Below are positions 32,845-40,861 of a DNA stretch of 64,000 nucleotides, one piece after another (position 1 is the stretch's first letter; every line of letters begins with the position of its first letter). The stretch is taken from positions 248,001 through 312,000 of the forward strand of contig NZ_FNOG01000001.1 in NCBI RefSeq assembly GCF_900106525.1, in the 5' to 3' direction. Under the pieces are notes generated by a model. It was not told the origin of the DNA, made no database searches, and saw only the letters and a program-made list of their open reading frames with translations. Source of the stretch: Lysobacter enzymogenes (GTDB lineage Bacteria > Pseudomonadota > Gammaproteobacteria > Xanthomonadales > Xanthomonadaceae). The position numbers and the translations under genes are program-made.

Positions 32845-33471
32845 ATGACCGACCTGAGCATCGAAACCACCCGTTTCCGCGAATGGGCCGGAGGCGGCCT
32901 GGGCCCGCGCGAGGGCCAGTGGGAATGCGATTACAGCGATTGGCCGGCGTGGCATCGCGCGGTGCTGGCCAAGGTGGACGAATCCAATCCGCGCGGCTGG
33001 TCGCAGGCCGAGATCGGCCACGTGCTGTACGCGATCGCGCGCGACAACGACGCGCAATACCTGGTCCGCGAAATCCGCAAGCGCCGTCCCGGCGCGCTGC
33101 GTTTCCTTGCGCGCGCCTCGCTCGCGCACGGCGAGGCCGACGCGCGCTGGCAACTGGCGGCGGAGCTGGGGCATCTGGCCGACGACGAAGAGGCCCAGGC
33201 GTTGCTGTTCGCGCTGGCGACCGACCAGGACGAATACGTGCGCCGCCGCGCGATCCGCGCGCTGGCCGGCCTGGGCGTGCGCGCGGCCGAGGAACTGGCG
33301 TGGGCGGCGTGGCATCGCGCCGACGAATATCAGGAGTGGGCGCGCATGTCGGTGCTGGAATGCTTGCAGATGCTGGGCTCGCCGCGGCTGGATCGGCTGC
33401 TGGCCGAGGCGATGCAGGACAATCGGCCGTTTCTGCGGCAGTTCGCCGAACGCATGCAGAACCTGAAATGA
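32845..33471 (+). CDS. HEAT-repeat protein
   Basis: A 208-residue soluble, all-helical protein. The ATG at 32845 is chosen over an upstream start in low-complexity sequence. Helical pairs typical of HEAT/armadillo-like repeats occur from residue ~60 (LRFLARASLAHGEADARWQLAAELG, LLFALATDQDEYVRRRAIRALAGLG, EWARMSVLECLQMLGSPRLDRLL). Such proteins are usually binding scaffolds. The partner is unknown. Confidence 0.78.
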   Translation: MTDLSIETTRFREWAGGGLGPREGQWECDYSDWPAWHRAVLAKVDESNPRGWSQAEIGHVLYAIARDNDAQYLVREIRKRRPGALRFLARASLAHGEADARWQLAAELGHLADDEEAQALLFALATDQDEYVRRRAIRALAGLGVRAAEELAWAAWHRADEYQEWARMSVLECLQMLGSPRLDRLLAEAMQDNRPFLRQFAERMQNLK

Positions 33472-33531
33472 GTGCGACACTGGACGCGGGCCGGCTGCAT
33501 CGGCACTGATTCGGCTACCGAGTAGGAATGG

Positions 33532-34041
33532 ATGGATCGCCCGCAAGAAATACGCCTTTCGCCGGCTTTCGGTTACTGGGACCGGGTTCGCGCCGCGCTG
33601 GTTCTGATCCTGGAGCGTCCCTGGATTCTGGCCATCGCGCTGATCTGGCCGTTGGCCGGCCTGGGGTTGCTGGTGTTCGCGTGGAGCAATGGCTTGCGGT
33701 TCACAGGCGAGCTTTGGTTGGCCGTGGTCCTGGCCATGCTCTTTGTCCCGACGATGGTGCTGTTGAATACGGCGATCGCGTATTTCGGGCATCGTCGGTC
33801 GCGCGAGCCGTTCGCCTATCTGTTCGATGCCGACGGCGTGCACGTATCGGCGACCACGTACGAGTACACGCACAAATGGCCTGCGATCTTCAAAGTGAAG
33901 CGCAGCGCCGGCTTCCTGATGTTCTTCTTCTCGCCGGGCTGCGCGCACTGCATCCCGCTGCGCGCGATCGCTGACCGGGCGACGCAGGCGGAACTGGTCG
34001 CCTTGGCGGCCGCGCACGGCGCCGATGTCAGTCGCGCGTGA
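33532..34041 (+). CDS. YcxB-like membrane protein (copy 1)
   Basis: A 169-residue protein with two adjacent membrane helices (about residues 30-50 and 60-85) and a C-terminal YcxB-like domain: FDADGVHVSATTYEYTHKWPAIFKVKRSAGFLMFFFSP then AHCIPLRA. A paralogue with the same layout lies 1.8 kb downstream (35885). The family is common in Gram-positives and proteobacteria but has no assigned function. The cytoplasmic tail probably interacts with a soluble partner. It begins about 60 bases after the HEAT-repeat gene. Confidence 0.82.
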   Translation: MDRPQEIRLSPAFGYWDRVRAALVLILERPWILAIALIWPLAGLGLLVFAWSNGLRFTGELWLAVVLAMLFVPTMVLLNTAIAYFGHRRSREPFAYLFDADGVHVSATTYEYTHKWPAIFKVKRSAGFLMFFFSPGCAHCIPLRAIADRATQAELVALAAAHGADVSRA

Positions 34042-34099
34042 CCCCTGCGGGTTCACCGCGGATCGACCCTAGACCCTTTCTCATCTTCAGGATGTTCCG

Positions 34100-34765
34100 A
34101 TGTCTTCCATGCCCGACCGCATAGAAACCCAAGTCACCCGCGACGCTTGGGTCAAGCCAATCGGCATCGTCTTGCACGTGCACGTAGTCGGCACCGTCGC
34201 GGTCGGTTCGATGGCGGCGGTGCGCAAGAGCAAAGAACTGGTCGCGATCCAGGAACTGATGCGCGGGCTGGGCGTGGCCGAGGACAAGATCCGCGTGGAC
34301 TCGCTGACCTTCGCCGCCGGCGAGCGCTGGTTCTCCGGTTCCTCGGTCGAGATCGATCTGGAAATCCGCGACCTGCCGCCGCAATCGGTGCCCGAGGCCT
34401 TGGCCGGGTTGTCGGCGCTCAAGGGCGTTTCCTTGCGCAGCATGCGTCGCGAGTACGGCGCGTTGACCGCCGAGCGCGACGAACTGCTGCGCGCCGCCGT
34501 GGCCGAGTCGATGCGCCAGGCCAAATTGATCGCGGACGCCGCAGGGCTGACGCTGCGTTCGGTCCACAGCCTGTCGCAGCAGTGGTCCGAGCCCGGCGAG
34601 CCGGACGAGCCGCACTACGGCGGGGCCCGCAGCATGCGCGCCAAACTGGCGGCCAGCGTCGAGGACATGAAGGGCTATCAGCTGGTGGAGAACCACGAAG
34701 GCAAGCTCGCGCTGACGGTGCGGATGGAGCTGCGGGTGGGCGAGTTCGCGCAGGAACCACGATGA
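34100..34765 (+). CDS. SIMPL (DUF541) domain protein
   Basis: A 221-residue protein matching the SIMPL/DUF541 family: the VHVVGTVAVGSMAAVRKSKELVAIQELMRGLGVAEDKIRVDSL segment (about residues 25-75) and the RDELLRAAVAESMRQAKLIADAAG helix (about 130-155). No signal peptide is visible, unlike many periplasmic SIMPL proteins such as YggE, so it is probably cytosolic. The function of the family is poorly defined. Its stop overlaps the start of the DUF1801 gene (ATGA), so the two are translationally coupled. Confidence 0.78.
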   Translation: MSSMPDRIETQVTRDAWVKPIGIVLHVHVVGTVAVGSMAAVRKSKELVAIQELMRGLGVAEDKIRVDSLTFAAGERWFSGSSVEIDLEIRDLPPQSVPEALAGLSALKGVSLRSMRREYGALTAERDELLRAAVAESMRQAKLIADAAGLTLRSVHSLSQQWSEPGEPDEPHYGGARSMRAKLAASVEDMKGYQLVENHEGKLALTVRMELRVGEFAQEPR

Positions 34766-35232
34766 CCGACAAAGACAAAGCCGCGCGTCCGGCTCGGCGG
34801 AATCCAGGCGCGCACGAGCCGACGCCCGCCGAACCCCGCCTGCTCTCCGGCGGCAATCCGCAGATTCCCAAAGGCTACGGCGATGCGCCCGTGCAGGCCT
34901 ACATCGCCGCCATGCCCGGCTGGAAGCGCGAGGTCGGCCGGCGCCTGGACGAACTGATCGAGCGCACCGTGCCCGGCGTGCGCAAGGCGGTGAAGTGGAA
35001 CACGCCGCTGTACGGGGTGGAGGAGGGCAGTTGGTTCCTCGCCATGCATTGCTTCGACCGCTATCTCAAGGTCACCTTCTTTCGCGGCGCCGCGCTGGAT
35101 CCGCCGCCGGCGCAGCCGTCCAAGGTCGAGCACGTGCGCTATCACCACATCCACGAGCACGATCCGTTCGACGAGGCGCGCTGGGCCGATTGGATCGCGC
35201 AGGCCAGCCGTCTGCCCGGCGAGCGCATGTGA
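34762..35232 (+). CDS. DUF1801 domain protein (copy 1)
   Basis: A 156-residue soluble protein with a ~35-residue basic/Pro-rich lead. The DUF1801 core follows: YIAAMPGWKREVGRRLDELIERTVPGVRKAVKWNTPLYG, WFLAMHCFDRYLKVTFFRG. This small fold is related to YdeI/SCP2-like domains and has no assigned activity. The start overlaps the SIMPL stop. A second DUF1801 protein is encoded 43 bases downstream, so the family is present twice in tandem. Confidence 0.85.
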   Translation: MTDKDKAARPARRNPGAHEPTPAEPRLLSGGNPQIPKGYGDAPVQAYIAAMPGWKREVGRRLDELIERTVPGVRKAVKWNTPLYGVEEGSWFLAMHCFDRYLKVTFFRGAALDPPPAQPSKVEHVRYHHIHEHDPFDEARWADWIAQASRLPGERM

Positions 35233-35275
35233 GGCGCGCGCCGCCGTTCTCGTTCACGACTACAGGACACTGCGC

Positions 35276-35674
35276 ATGAAAAAGACCGCTGGTTCCCCGG
35301 CCGCTCCTTCCGCGGCCGCCTCGCAGCTGATCGACGAACGCATCCAGGAACTGGGCGATTGGCGCGGCGAAACCTTGGCCAAGGTGCGCAAGCTGATCCT
35401 CGAGGCCGATCCGGAGGTGGTCGAGGAGTGGAAGTGGCGCGGCGTGCCGACCTGGTCGCACGCCGGCATCCTGTGCACCGGCGAGACCTACAAGAGCGCG
35501 GTCAAGCTGACCTTCGCCAAGGGCGCGTCGCTGCCGGATCCGAAGGGGCTGTTCAACGCCAGTCTGGACGGCAATACCCGCCGCGCCATCGACATCCATG
35601 AAGGCGACAAGATCGACGGCAAGGCGTTGCAGGCGCTGATCCGCGCGGCGGCGGCGCTGAACCTGTCGAAGTGA
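35276..35674 (+). CDS. DUF1801 domain protein (copy 2)
   Basis: A 132-residue DUF1801 protein with the core LAKVRKLILEADPEVVEEWKWRGVPTWSHAGILCTG and YKSAVKLTFAKGASLPDPKGLFNASLDG. It is closer to the general DUF1801 type than copy 1 and ends in the conserved GNTRRAIDIHEGDKID region. The tandem arrangement suggests duplication or co-recruitment; sequence identity with copy 1 is low. Function unknown, likely cytosolic. Confidence 0.87.
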   Translation: MKKTAGSPAAPSAAASQLIDERIQELGDWRGETLAKVRKLILEADPEVVEEWKWRGVPTWSHAGILCTGETYKSAVKLTFAKGASLPDPKGLFNASLDGNTRRAIDIHEGDKIDGKALQALIRAAAALNLSK

Positions 35675-35884
35675 GGCGACGCCGCGCGCGGTAGTCCGAT
35701 CGCGGACGCGAATGTCTGCGCCGTGGGCGCTGCCGCGAGCGTATGGCTTCGACCGCGGCCGCGCGGCCACGTACACTGGCCGCCCACGCGAGGCCGGACC
35801 TGCATCCAGCCCGTGCCCGACGCCGGCGCGAAGGAATCCGCGCCGCCGACTCCTTCCGAGCTTCCACTCATCTGCGCCGTCGCT

Positions 35885-36391
35885 ATGGATCAGCCCCAGG
35901 ACCTTCGCCTTTCGTTTTCGCCCAGCCCCTGGGAACGCGTCCGCCTCGCCGCGGTGATGCAGTTCCAGCGCAAGCTGTTCGTAGTCTTCATCCTGGCCTG
36001 GCCGATGGTCGGCGTGACCTTGGCGGTGATCGCGCTGACGTCGGACCTGCCGGTCGGCGCGACGGTGTGGCGGCTGGTCGCGTTCTGCTTCGCGTTGATG
36101 CCGGTCGTGCTGGCGATCAGCGCGATCGGCGCGCTGATCGTCGGCGGACGCATGCGCGAGCCGTTGAATTACGCGTTCGACCACGGCGGCGTGCATGTGT
36201 GGACCAGCGCGTTCCAGCACACCCACGACTGGACCCAGATCGTACGCATGAAGCGCAGCGGCGGGTTCCTGCTGTTCTTCGTTTCGCCGCGCCAGGCCCA
36301 CGCCATTCCGCTGCGCGCGCTGCCGGGGCCGCAGGAAGCGGCGCTGACCGCGCTGGCGCGCGCGCACGGGGTCGGCGCGGCCGCCGGCTGA
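35885..36391 (+). CDS. YcxB-like membrane protein (copy 2)
   Basis: A 168-residue paralogue of the protein at 33532: two membrane helices (about residues 30-50 and 60-85) and the same C-terminal pattern (NYAFDHGGVHVWTSAFQHTHDWTQIVRMKRSGGFLLFFVSP, then AIPLRAL). ATG 35885 is chosen; the longer frame upstream is not conserved. Its stop overlaps the next start by one base (TGATG), coupling it to a GNAT gene. Confidence 0.82.
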   Translation: MDQPQDLRLSFSPSPWERVRLAAVMQFQRKLFVVFILAWPMVGVTLAVIALTSDLPVGATVWRLVAFCFALMPVVLAISAIGALIVGGRMREPLNYAFDHGGVHVWTSAFQHTHDWTQIVRMKRSGGFLLFFVSPRQAHAIPLRALPGPQEAALTALARAHGVGAAAG

Positions 36392-36879
36392 TGCGCGTGC
36401 GCGCCGCCCGCGCCGACGAAATCCCGGCGCTGCTGGCGATCTTCCGCGCCGCCGTGCGTACTACCGCGGCCGGCGATTACAGCGCCGAACAGATCGACGC
36501 CTGGTCGCCGCCGCACTGGCTGCCGGCGCAATGCGAAGCCTGGATCGAACGGGTGCGCGCGCTGCATCCGTTCGTGGCCGAGATCGACGGCGTCCTCGCC
36601 GGCTACGCCGACCTGCAGGACGACGGACTCATCGACCACTTCTACGTCTCGCCCGACTTCGCCCGCCGCGGCGTCGGCGCCGCGCTGATGGCGCAGTTGC
36701 TGGCTGACGCGCGCGAGCGCGGCCTGCCCGCGGTGCGCTCGCACGTCAGCCGCACCGCACAACCGTTCTTCGCCCGCTTCGGCTTCGAGGTGACGGAGCA
36801 GCGCAGACCGCTGGTGCGCGGGGTGGAAGTGCCCAATGCCGAGATGCGTTTGTCGCTGGGCGCAGGGGAGCGCGCATGA
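36391..36879 (+). CDS. GNAT family N-acetyltransferase
   Basis: A 162-residue GNAT enzyme. It opens with IRAARADEIPALLAIF-like sequence (here VRAARADEIPALLAIFRAAVRTTA), has the acetyl-CoA loop FARRGVGAALMAQLL around residues 90-105, and a C-terminal AQPFFARFGFEVTEQR. It is similar to YafP-type acetyltransferases. The acceptor is unknown. It is coupled to the YcxB-like gene upstream and to the basic protein downstream (ATGA overlap at 36876). Confidence 0.88.
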   Translation: MRVRAARADEIPALLAIFRAAVRTTAAGDYSAEQIDAWSPPHWLPAQCEAWIERVRALHPFVAEIDGVLAGYADLQDDGLIDHFYVSPDFARRGVGAALMAQLLADARERGLPAVRSHVSRTAQPFFARFGFEVTEQRRPLVRGVEVPNAEMRLSLGAGERA

Positions 36880-37199
36880 AGAAACGCCGCCGCACCCCGC
36901 GCGAGAAAAAGGAACTCAGCCTGGATCGCGATTGCCGCAACACGGTGGCGGAAAGCCCGTGGGGCGCGCGGGCCGCGATCGCGCGGCGCAAGCGCTGGGT
37001 CAACCAGTCCTATCGCAAGGCCGTGCATCAGGAACTCTCGGCGCTGTCCGGTGGCGAGCCGGCCGACGCCGAGACGGTGGAGTCGGCCGTCGCGGCGACG
37101 CGCCGCCACGGCTGGCGCAAGCAGGCAGACGTTCCGCTGCGCAGGGCGCTGGGTCTGCGCCGCTCCCGACTCGTGCGCGACGAAGCGCCGCAGGATTGA
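36876..37199 (+). CDS. Small basic protein of unknown function
   Basis: A 107-residue, very basic (Lys/Arg-rich) soluble protein. It begins MKKRRRTPREKKELSLDRDC and continues with helices (ARAAIARRKRWVNQSYRKAV). No domain is recognised. The start overlaps the GNAT stop in an ATGA arrangement, which strongly supports translation. Its charge suggests nucleic-acid or ribosome binding, but that is inference. Confidence 0.65.
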   Translation: MKKRRRTPREKKELSLDRDCRNTVAESPWGARAAIARRKRWVNQSYRKAVHQELSALSGGEPADAETVESAVAATRRHGWRKQADVPLRRALGLRRSRLVRDEAPQD

Positions 37200-37218
37200 G
37201 CGCTTCCCGACGCAGCGC

Positions 37219-38349
37219 TTACGGCGCCGCGTCCCCGACCTTCTGCGCATACGGCCGCGCCTGATTCACCAGCGCCAGCAGGAACTTGCCCGGCTCCTCG
37301 GTCATCGGCATGTGCGCGGAGTGCTCGAACCACACCAGCGCCTTGCCCGGCGCCCTGACTTGCGCGTACCACTCGGCCGCGACGTCGGAGTTGACGTTGG
37401 TGTCGTGGCGGCCGAGCAGCAGGATCAGCGGGCAGTCGAGGGTCTTGCCGGTGGCGAGGTTCTGGGTCATCAGCTGCGGCAGCAGGATCGGGGTGGCGAA
37501 GTCGTTGCCTTTCCACACTCCGCGCAGTTGTTCGTCGTTGTAGTCGGGCGACAGGCGCGCCAGCACGCTGTCGTCGTCGTTGTTCTGTCGGTACGCCATC
37601 GTCCCGCCATAGCGCTGCAGCCATTTACGTTGCGCGTAGATCTGCTGGATCGTCGGCGGATGGCCCGGCGCGGCGTAGGGCGCCAGCGCTTCGAGTTCGC
37701 GCACCGCCTCGGCGTTGCCGTCGCGCTTGGCCGCGTCCAGGGTGGCGCGCCAGCCGCGGCGCTCGCTTTCGGCCACGTCGGTGGCCTGGCCGACGCCGAT
37801 GTAGGCGTGCAGCCACTGCGGATGCCGGCGCGCGGTTTCCAGGCCGAGGTAGCTGCCGTAGGAATGGCCGAGCAGGAAGATCTTGTCCTTGCCCAGGTCC
37901 TTGCGCACCCAGGCGACCATTTCTTCGACGTCGGCGATCATGCGCTCGGGCGTCAGCGTCGGCGCGATCTGTTCCCGCGGCGTCAGCAGGTGGGTCTTGC
38001 CGGAGGCGCGCTGGTCCCAGTGGACCACGGTGAAGTACTCCTCCCAGCCGCGGCCGTTCCACCAGCTCATCGGCATCGACACATAGCCGGGGCCGCCGTG
38101 CACCACCAGCAGCACCGGGTTGCGGCGGTCGTTGCCGCGGATCGACACCCACTGTTCGATGCCACCGATGCGGACCTTCTCGCTGCGCTCGATGGCGTTC
38201 GGGGTCACGATCCGGCGCGCCTGGGCGACGACGGCGATGGCTTCGGCGCGATTGGTCGGCTTGACCGGCTTGGGCGCCGGCTCGTCGGCGTGCGCGGCGC
38301 CGGCGGCGAGGGCGGCGGCGAGGACGAGAGTGCGGGCGAGGACGTTCAT
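37219..38349 (-). CDS. Secreted proline-iminopeptidase-like hydrolase (S33)
   Basis: A 376-residue protein with a signal peptide (start 38349; AALAAGAAHA). The mature domain is the alpha/beta fold of S33 peptidases: HGGPGYVSMP (oxyanion HGGPG motif), VHWDQRASGKT (the proline-iminopeptidase WDQRG-like motif), nucleophile GHSYGS, an acid in LLGRHDTNV and histidine in FEHSAHMP. Length and motif order are normal. It should release N-terminal residues such as proline or cleave esters in the periplasm. Confidence 0.88.
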   Translation of the reverse strand: MNVLARTLVLAAALAAGAAHADEPAPKPVKPTNRAEAIAVVAQARRIVTPNAIERSEKVRIGGIEQWVSIRGNDRRNPVLLVVHGGPGYVSMPMSWWNGRGWEEYFTVVHWDQRASGKTHLLTPREQIAPTLTPERMIADVEEMVAWVRKDLGKDKIFLLGHSYGSYLGLETARRHPQWLHAYIGVGQATDVAESERRGWRATLDAAKRDGNAEAVRELEALAPYAAPGHPPTIQQIYAQRKWLQRYGGTMAYRQNNDDDSVLARLSPDYNDEQLRGVWKGNDFATPILLPQLMTQNLATGKTLDCPLILLLGRHDTNVNSDVAAEWYAQVRAPGKALVWFEHSAHMPMTEEPGKFLLALVNQARPYAQKVGDAAP

Positions 38350-38493
38350 GCGGGCTCCGGGCGAAGGACGGGCGATGGTGATCCTGGATACGGCCAAGGC
38401 AGGATCGGTTTACACCGGTTTCGCCGACGCGGCGATTCGCCGCCGACATAAACTGGCGTGACCTGGCGAAGGACCCCGGCCAGGGGCATTTCG

Positions 38494-38973
38494 ATGAGTA
38501 TCGCCATGAACCTCTTCTGCGAACGGGAACGGATCGAGCAGGCGGCGGCGCTCGCGCTTGGGCGGCTGTTGTTCGCCTTCGGCCGGCTGGAAACGCTGCT
38601 GGGACTGGCCGTGGTCTGGACCGATCCTGCGCGATTGGAGCGGCTGACGGATGAGTTCGGCAACCGCACGTTCCATGCGAAGCTGGAGTTCTTGCGCAAA
38701 TACGCGTCTGGCCTGACGGACGAATCGCTGCGGATCGCCTATATCGACTGGCTGGACCGCACCGATGCCATGCGCGAAATGCGCAATAAGTTGATCCATG
38801 CCCGTTGGGGATTCAGGGCGCAGCCGCCGGCCGCGATGTGCGTGACGGGACTGCCCACGTCGCCGCAGCAGACGGAAACGGCGTACTCGATCGAAGCGCT
38901 GCAAGAGGTCGTCGCTTCGATAGAGCAGTTGAGCGCGCAATTGGACGAACTGCGTATGCGGTCGAGACGTTGA
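38494..38973 (+). CDS. Hypothetical helical protein
   Basis: A 159-residue protein that is helical and leucine-rich (LGRLLFAFGRLETLLGLAVVW; RDAMREMRNKLIHARWGF-like stretch, here RTDAMREMRNKLIHARWGF). The MRNKLIHARW element recalls HEPN-like or RloC/AbiEi-type helical proteins in which RxxxxH is catalytic, but the match is too weak for a call. The stop overlaps the next start (TGATG), so translation is coupled. Function unknown. Confidence 0.62.
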   Translation: MSIAMNLFCERERIEQAAALALGRLLFAFGRLETLLGLAVVWTDPARLERLTDEFGNRTFHAKLEFLRKYASGLTDESLRIAYIDWLDRTDAMREMRNKLIHARWGFRAQPPAAMCVTGLPTSPQQTETAYSIEALQEVVASIEQLSAQLDELRMRSRR

Positions 38974-39407
38974 TGCAAGACCGCTTCCTCCCCGCCACCG
39001 GCACCCTGCGCTACAGCCCCGCGCTCGGCAAAACCGGCCATGCCCGCCGCGACGGCGGCAGCACGCAGTGGTGGCTGATCGTGGAGTGCGATCCCGAGCT
39101 CGGCCGCTATCTGCGCCATCAGTTCCTGCTCGGCCATCGCCGCACCCGGCGTTTGCAGGGGCCGCTGTGGGGCGCGCACATCTCGGCGATCCGCGGCGAG
39201 CGGCCGCCGCTGGAGGCGTTGTGGAAACGCTGGGACGGCGCCACGGTCGAGTTCGGCTACGACCCGGCGGTGCGCGAGACCGACGGCTTCGTGTGGTGCC
39301 CGGTGCGCTGCGAGCGCCTGCTGACGCTGCGCGAGGAATTGGGGCTGCCGCGCGAGCCGGAGCCGGCGCTGCATCTGACCATCGGCAATTCGCGGCTGGG
39401 GGACTGA
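38973..39407 (+). CDS. Hypothetical protein
   Basis: A 144-residue soluble protein with a beta-rich appearance (STQWWLIVECDPELGRYLRHQFLLG; ATVEFGYDPAV; ALHLTIGNS). No family is recognised. It starts within the preceding stop codon (TGATG overlap at 38971-38975), so the two genes form a small operon. Tryptophan and histidine content and a LxLTIGN ending give a weak resemblance to phosphoesterase-type 2H/ligT-like folds, but only one HxT-like motif is visible. Confidence 0.65.
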   Translation: MQDRFLPATGTLRYSPALGKTGHARRDGGSTQWWLIVECDPELGRYLRHQFLLGHRRTRRLQGPLWGAHISAIRGERPPLEALWKRWDGATVEFGYDPAVRETDGFVWCPVRCERLLTLREELGLPREPEPALHLTIGNSRLGD

Positions 39408-39427
39408 TGGGGGCGGCGCGGCGACCG

Positions 39428-39465
39428 GAGCGGAAGGCATCGGGACTGAAGTCCCTCCCACAAAA
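39428..39465. repeat. Single arm of the GGCCTGAAGGCCCTCCCAC family repeat
   Basis: GGCATCGGGACTGAAGTCCCTCCCAC just after the 38973 gene is a one-arm variant of the repeat at 3410 and 44067 (TCGGGACTGAAGTCCC has its own short palindrome). Confidence 0.75.
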
Positions 39466-39640
39466 GGCCGTCTTGGGTGAGGGCGGCAGCGGTCGGGAGC
39501 GGGGGCGGGAACGTGCCTCTGTTCATCTTTCCAGGCGGCCCGAAGGCGTCTCCACTTCGCAAACCCTACATGAATAAAATCGGTTAAGTCCCGCAATGCC
39601 AAGGTTTTTTGCCTCGCAATCGCGTGCTACTCTCGCGCCG

Positions 39641-40861
39641 ATGACCCGACGCCACACCGCCCGTTGCGCCCTGTTCGGCGCGCTCACGATCGCGTTGGCC
39701 GCCTGCGCTACGCAGGCGCCGATCGCGCCCATCGCCTCCGCCCAGGCCGCGCCGCCGCAAGCCGCCGCCGCCCCGGCGCCGGTCAAGCCGGCCACCCCGG
39801 TGGTCGGCACGCCCGCGCTGCCCGAGCCGGTGGTGCAGATGCCGCTGGAGCAGGCCCGCGCCCAGTTCGTCGCCAACACCGCGATCCGGTACGGCCTGGA
39901 GCCGGCCTATATCGAATCGGTGCTGGCCAAGGCGCAGATCAAGGACGCCATCGTCGCGGCGATGTCTCGGCCGGCCGAGGCCAAGCCGTGGCGCGATTAC
40001 CGGCCGATCTTCATCACCCAGGCGCGCATCGACGGCGGCAAGGCTTTCCTCGCCGAGCATCGCGCCCAGCTCGAGCGCGTGCAGGCGCAGACCGGCGTGC
40101 CGGCCGAGATCATCGTCGCCATCGTCGGCGTCGAGACCAGCTTCGGCAAGAACACCGGCAAGTACAACGTGGTCGATGCGCTGTACACGCTTGCCTTCGC
40201 CTATCCGCGCAGCGGCGATCCGGCCAAGCTCGATCGCGAGAACCGCCGCGAGGCGTTCTTCCGCGGCGAACTGGCGCAGCTGTTCGCGCTGGGCAAGGAA
40301 GAGGGCATCGACATCACCACCCTCACCGGCAGCTACGCCGGCGCGATGGGCTGGGGCCAGTTCATGCCGTCGAGCTACCGCGAGTTCGCGGTGGACGGCG
40401 ACAACGACGGCAAGCGCAATCTGTTCACCGATCTGGACGACGTGTTCGCTTCGGTCGCCAACTACTTCGTCAAGAAGGGCGGCTGGGTGCGCGGCGGCCC
40501 GGTGGTGGCGCGCGCCAACCGCGACGCCAGCGCGCAGGATTTCGCGCCGGAGAGCATGGACCCGGTGTACTCGCTCACGGATCTGGCCGCTCGCGGCTAC
40601 CGTCCGCTGACCCCGGTGGCGCCGACGGAGACCGCGACGCTGCTCAATCTCGACGGGGCGAACGGTCCCGAATACTGGCTCGGTTTCCGCAACTTCTACG
40701 CGATCACCCGCTACAACATCTCCAAGCATTACGGCATGGCGGTGTACCAGTTGGCGGAAGCGATCGCCGGACGGGAGAATCCCTTGGCCACTGCGACCGC
40801 ACCCACCGCGCCCGCCGCTGCGCCGGCGCCCGCCGTCAAACCCCAGGCGCCACGCCCATGA
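39641..40861 (+). CDS. mltB: Lytic murein transglycosylase B (lipoprotein)
   Basis: A 406-residue lytic transglycosylase of the MltB type. A lipoprotein signal ends in LAACAT, followed by a Pro/Ala linker of about 40 residues. The catalytic domain contains GVPAEIIVAIVGVETSFGKNTGKYNVVDALYTLAFAYPR, where the Glu of VETSFG is the catalytic acid, then YAGAMGWGQFMPSSYR. MltB cleaves the glycan between MurNAc and GlcNAc with anhydro-product formation, at the outer membrane. It is translationally coupled to rlpA by an ATGA overlap at 40858. Confidence 0.95.
   Translation: MTRRHTARCALFGALTIALAACATQAPIAPIASAQAAPPQAAAAPAPVKPATPVVGTPALPEPVVQMPLEQARAQFVANTAIRYGLEPAYIESVLAKAQIKDAIVAAMSRPAEAKPWRDYRPIFITQARIDGGKAFLAEHRAQLERVQAQTGVPAEIIVAIVGVETSFGKNTGKYNVVDALYTLAFAYPRSGDPAKLDRENRREAFFRGELAQLFALGKEEGIDITTLTGSYAGAMGWGQFMPSSYREFAVDGDNDGKRNLFTDLDDVFASVANYFVKKGGWVRGGPVVARANRDASAQDFAPESMDPVYSLTDLAARGYRPLTPVAPTETATLLNLDGANGPEYWLGFRNFYAITRYNISKHYGMAVYQLAEAIAGRENPLATATAPTAPAAAPAPAVKPQAPRP

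Noticed and set aside
38494-38973. HEPN-like RNase call for the helical protein
   Set aside because: An RNKLIH element alone resembles the RxxxxH motif, but the surrounding sequence does not match a HEPN family well enough.
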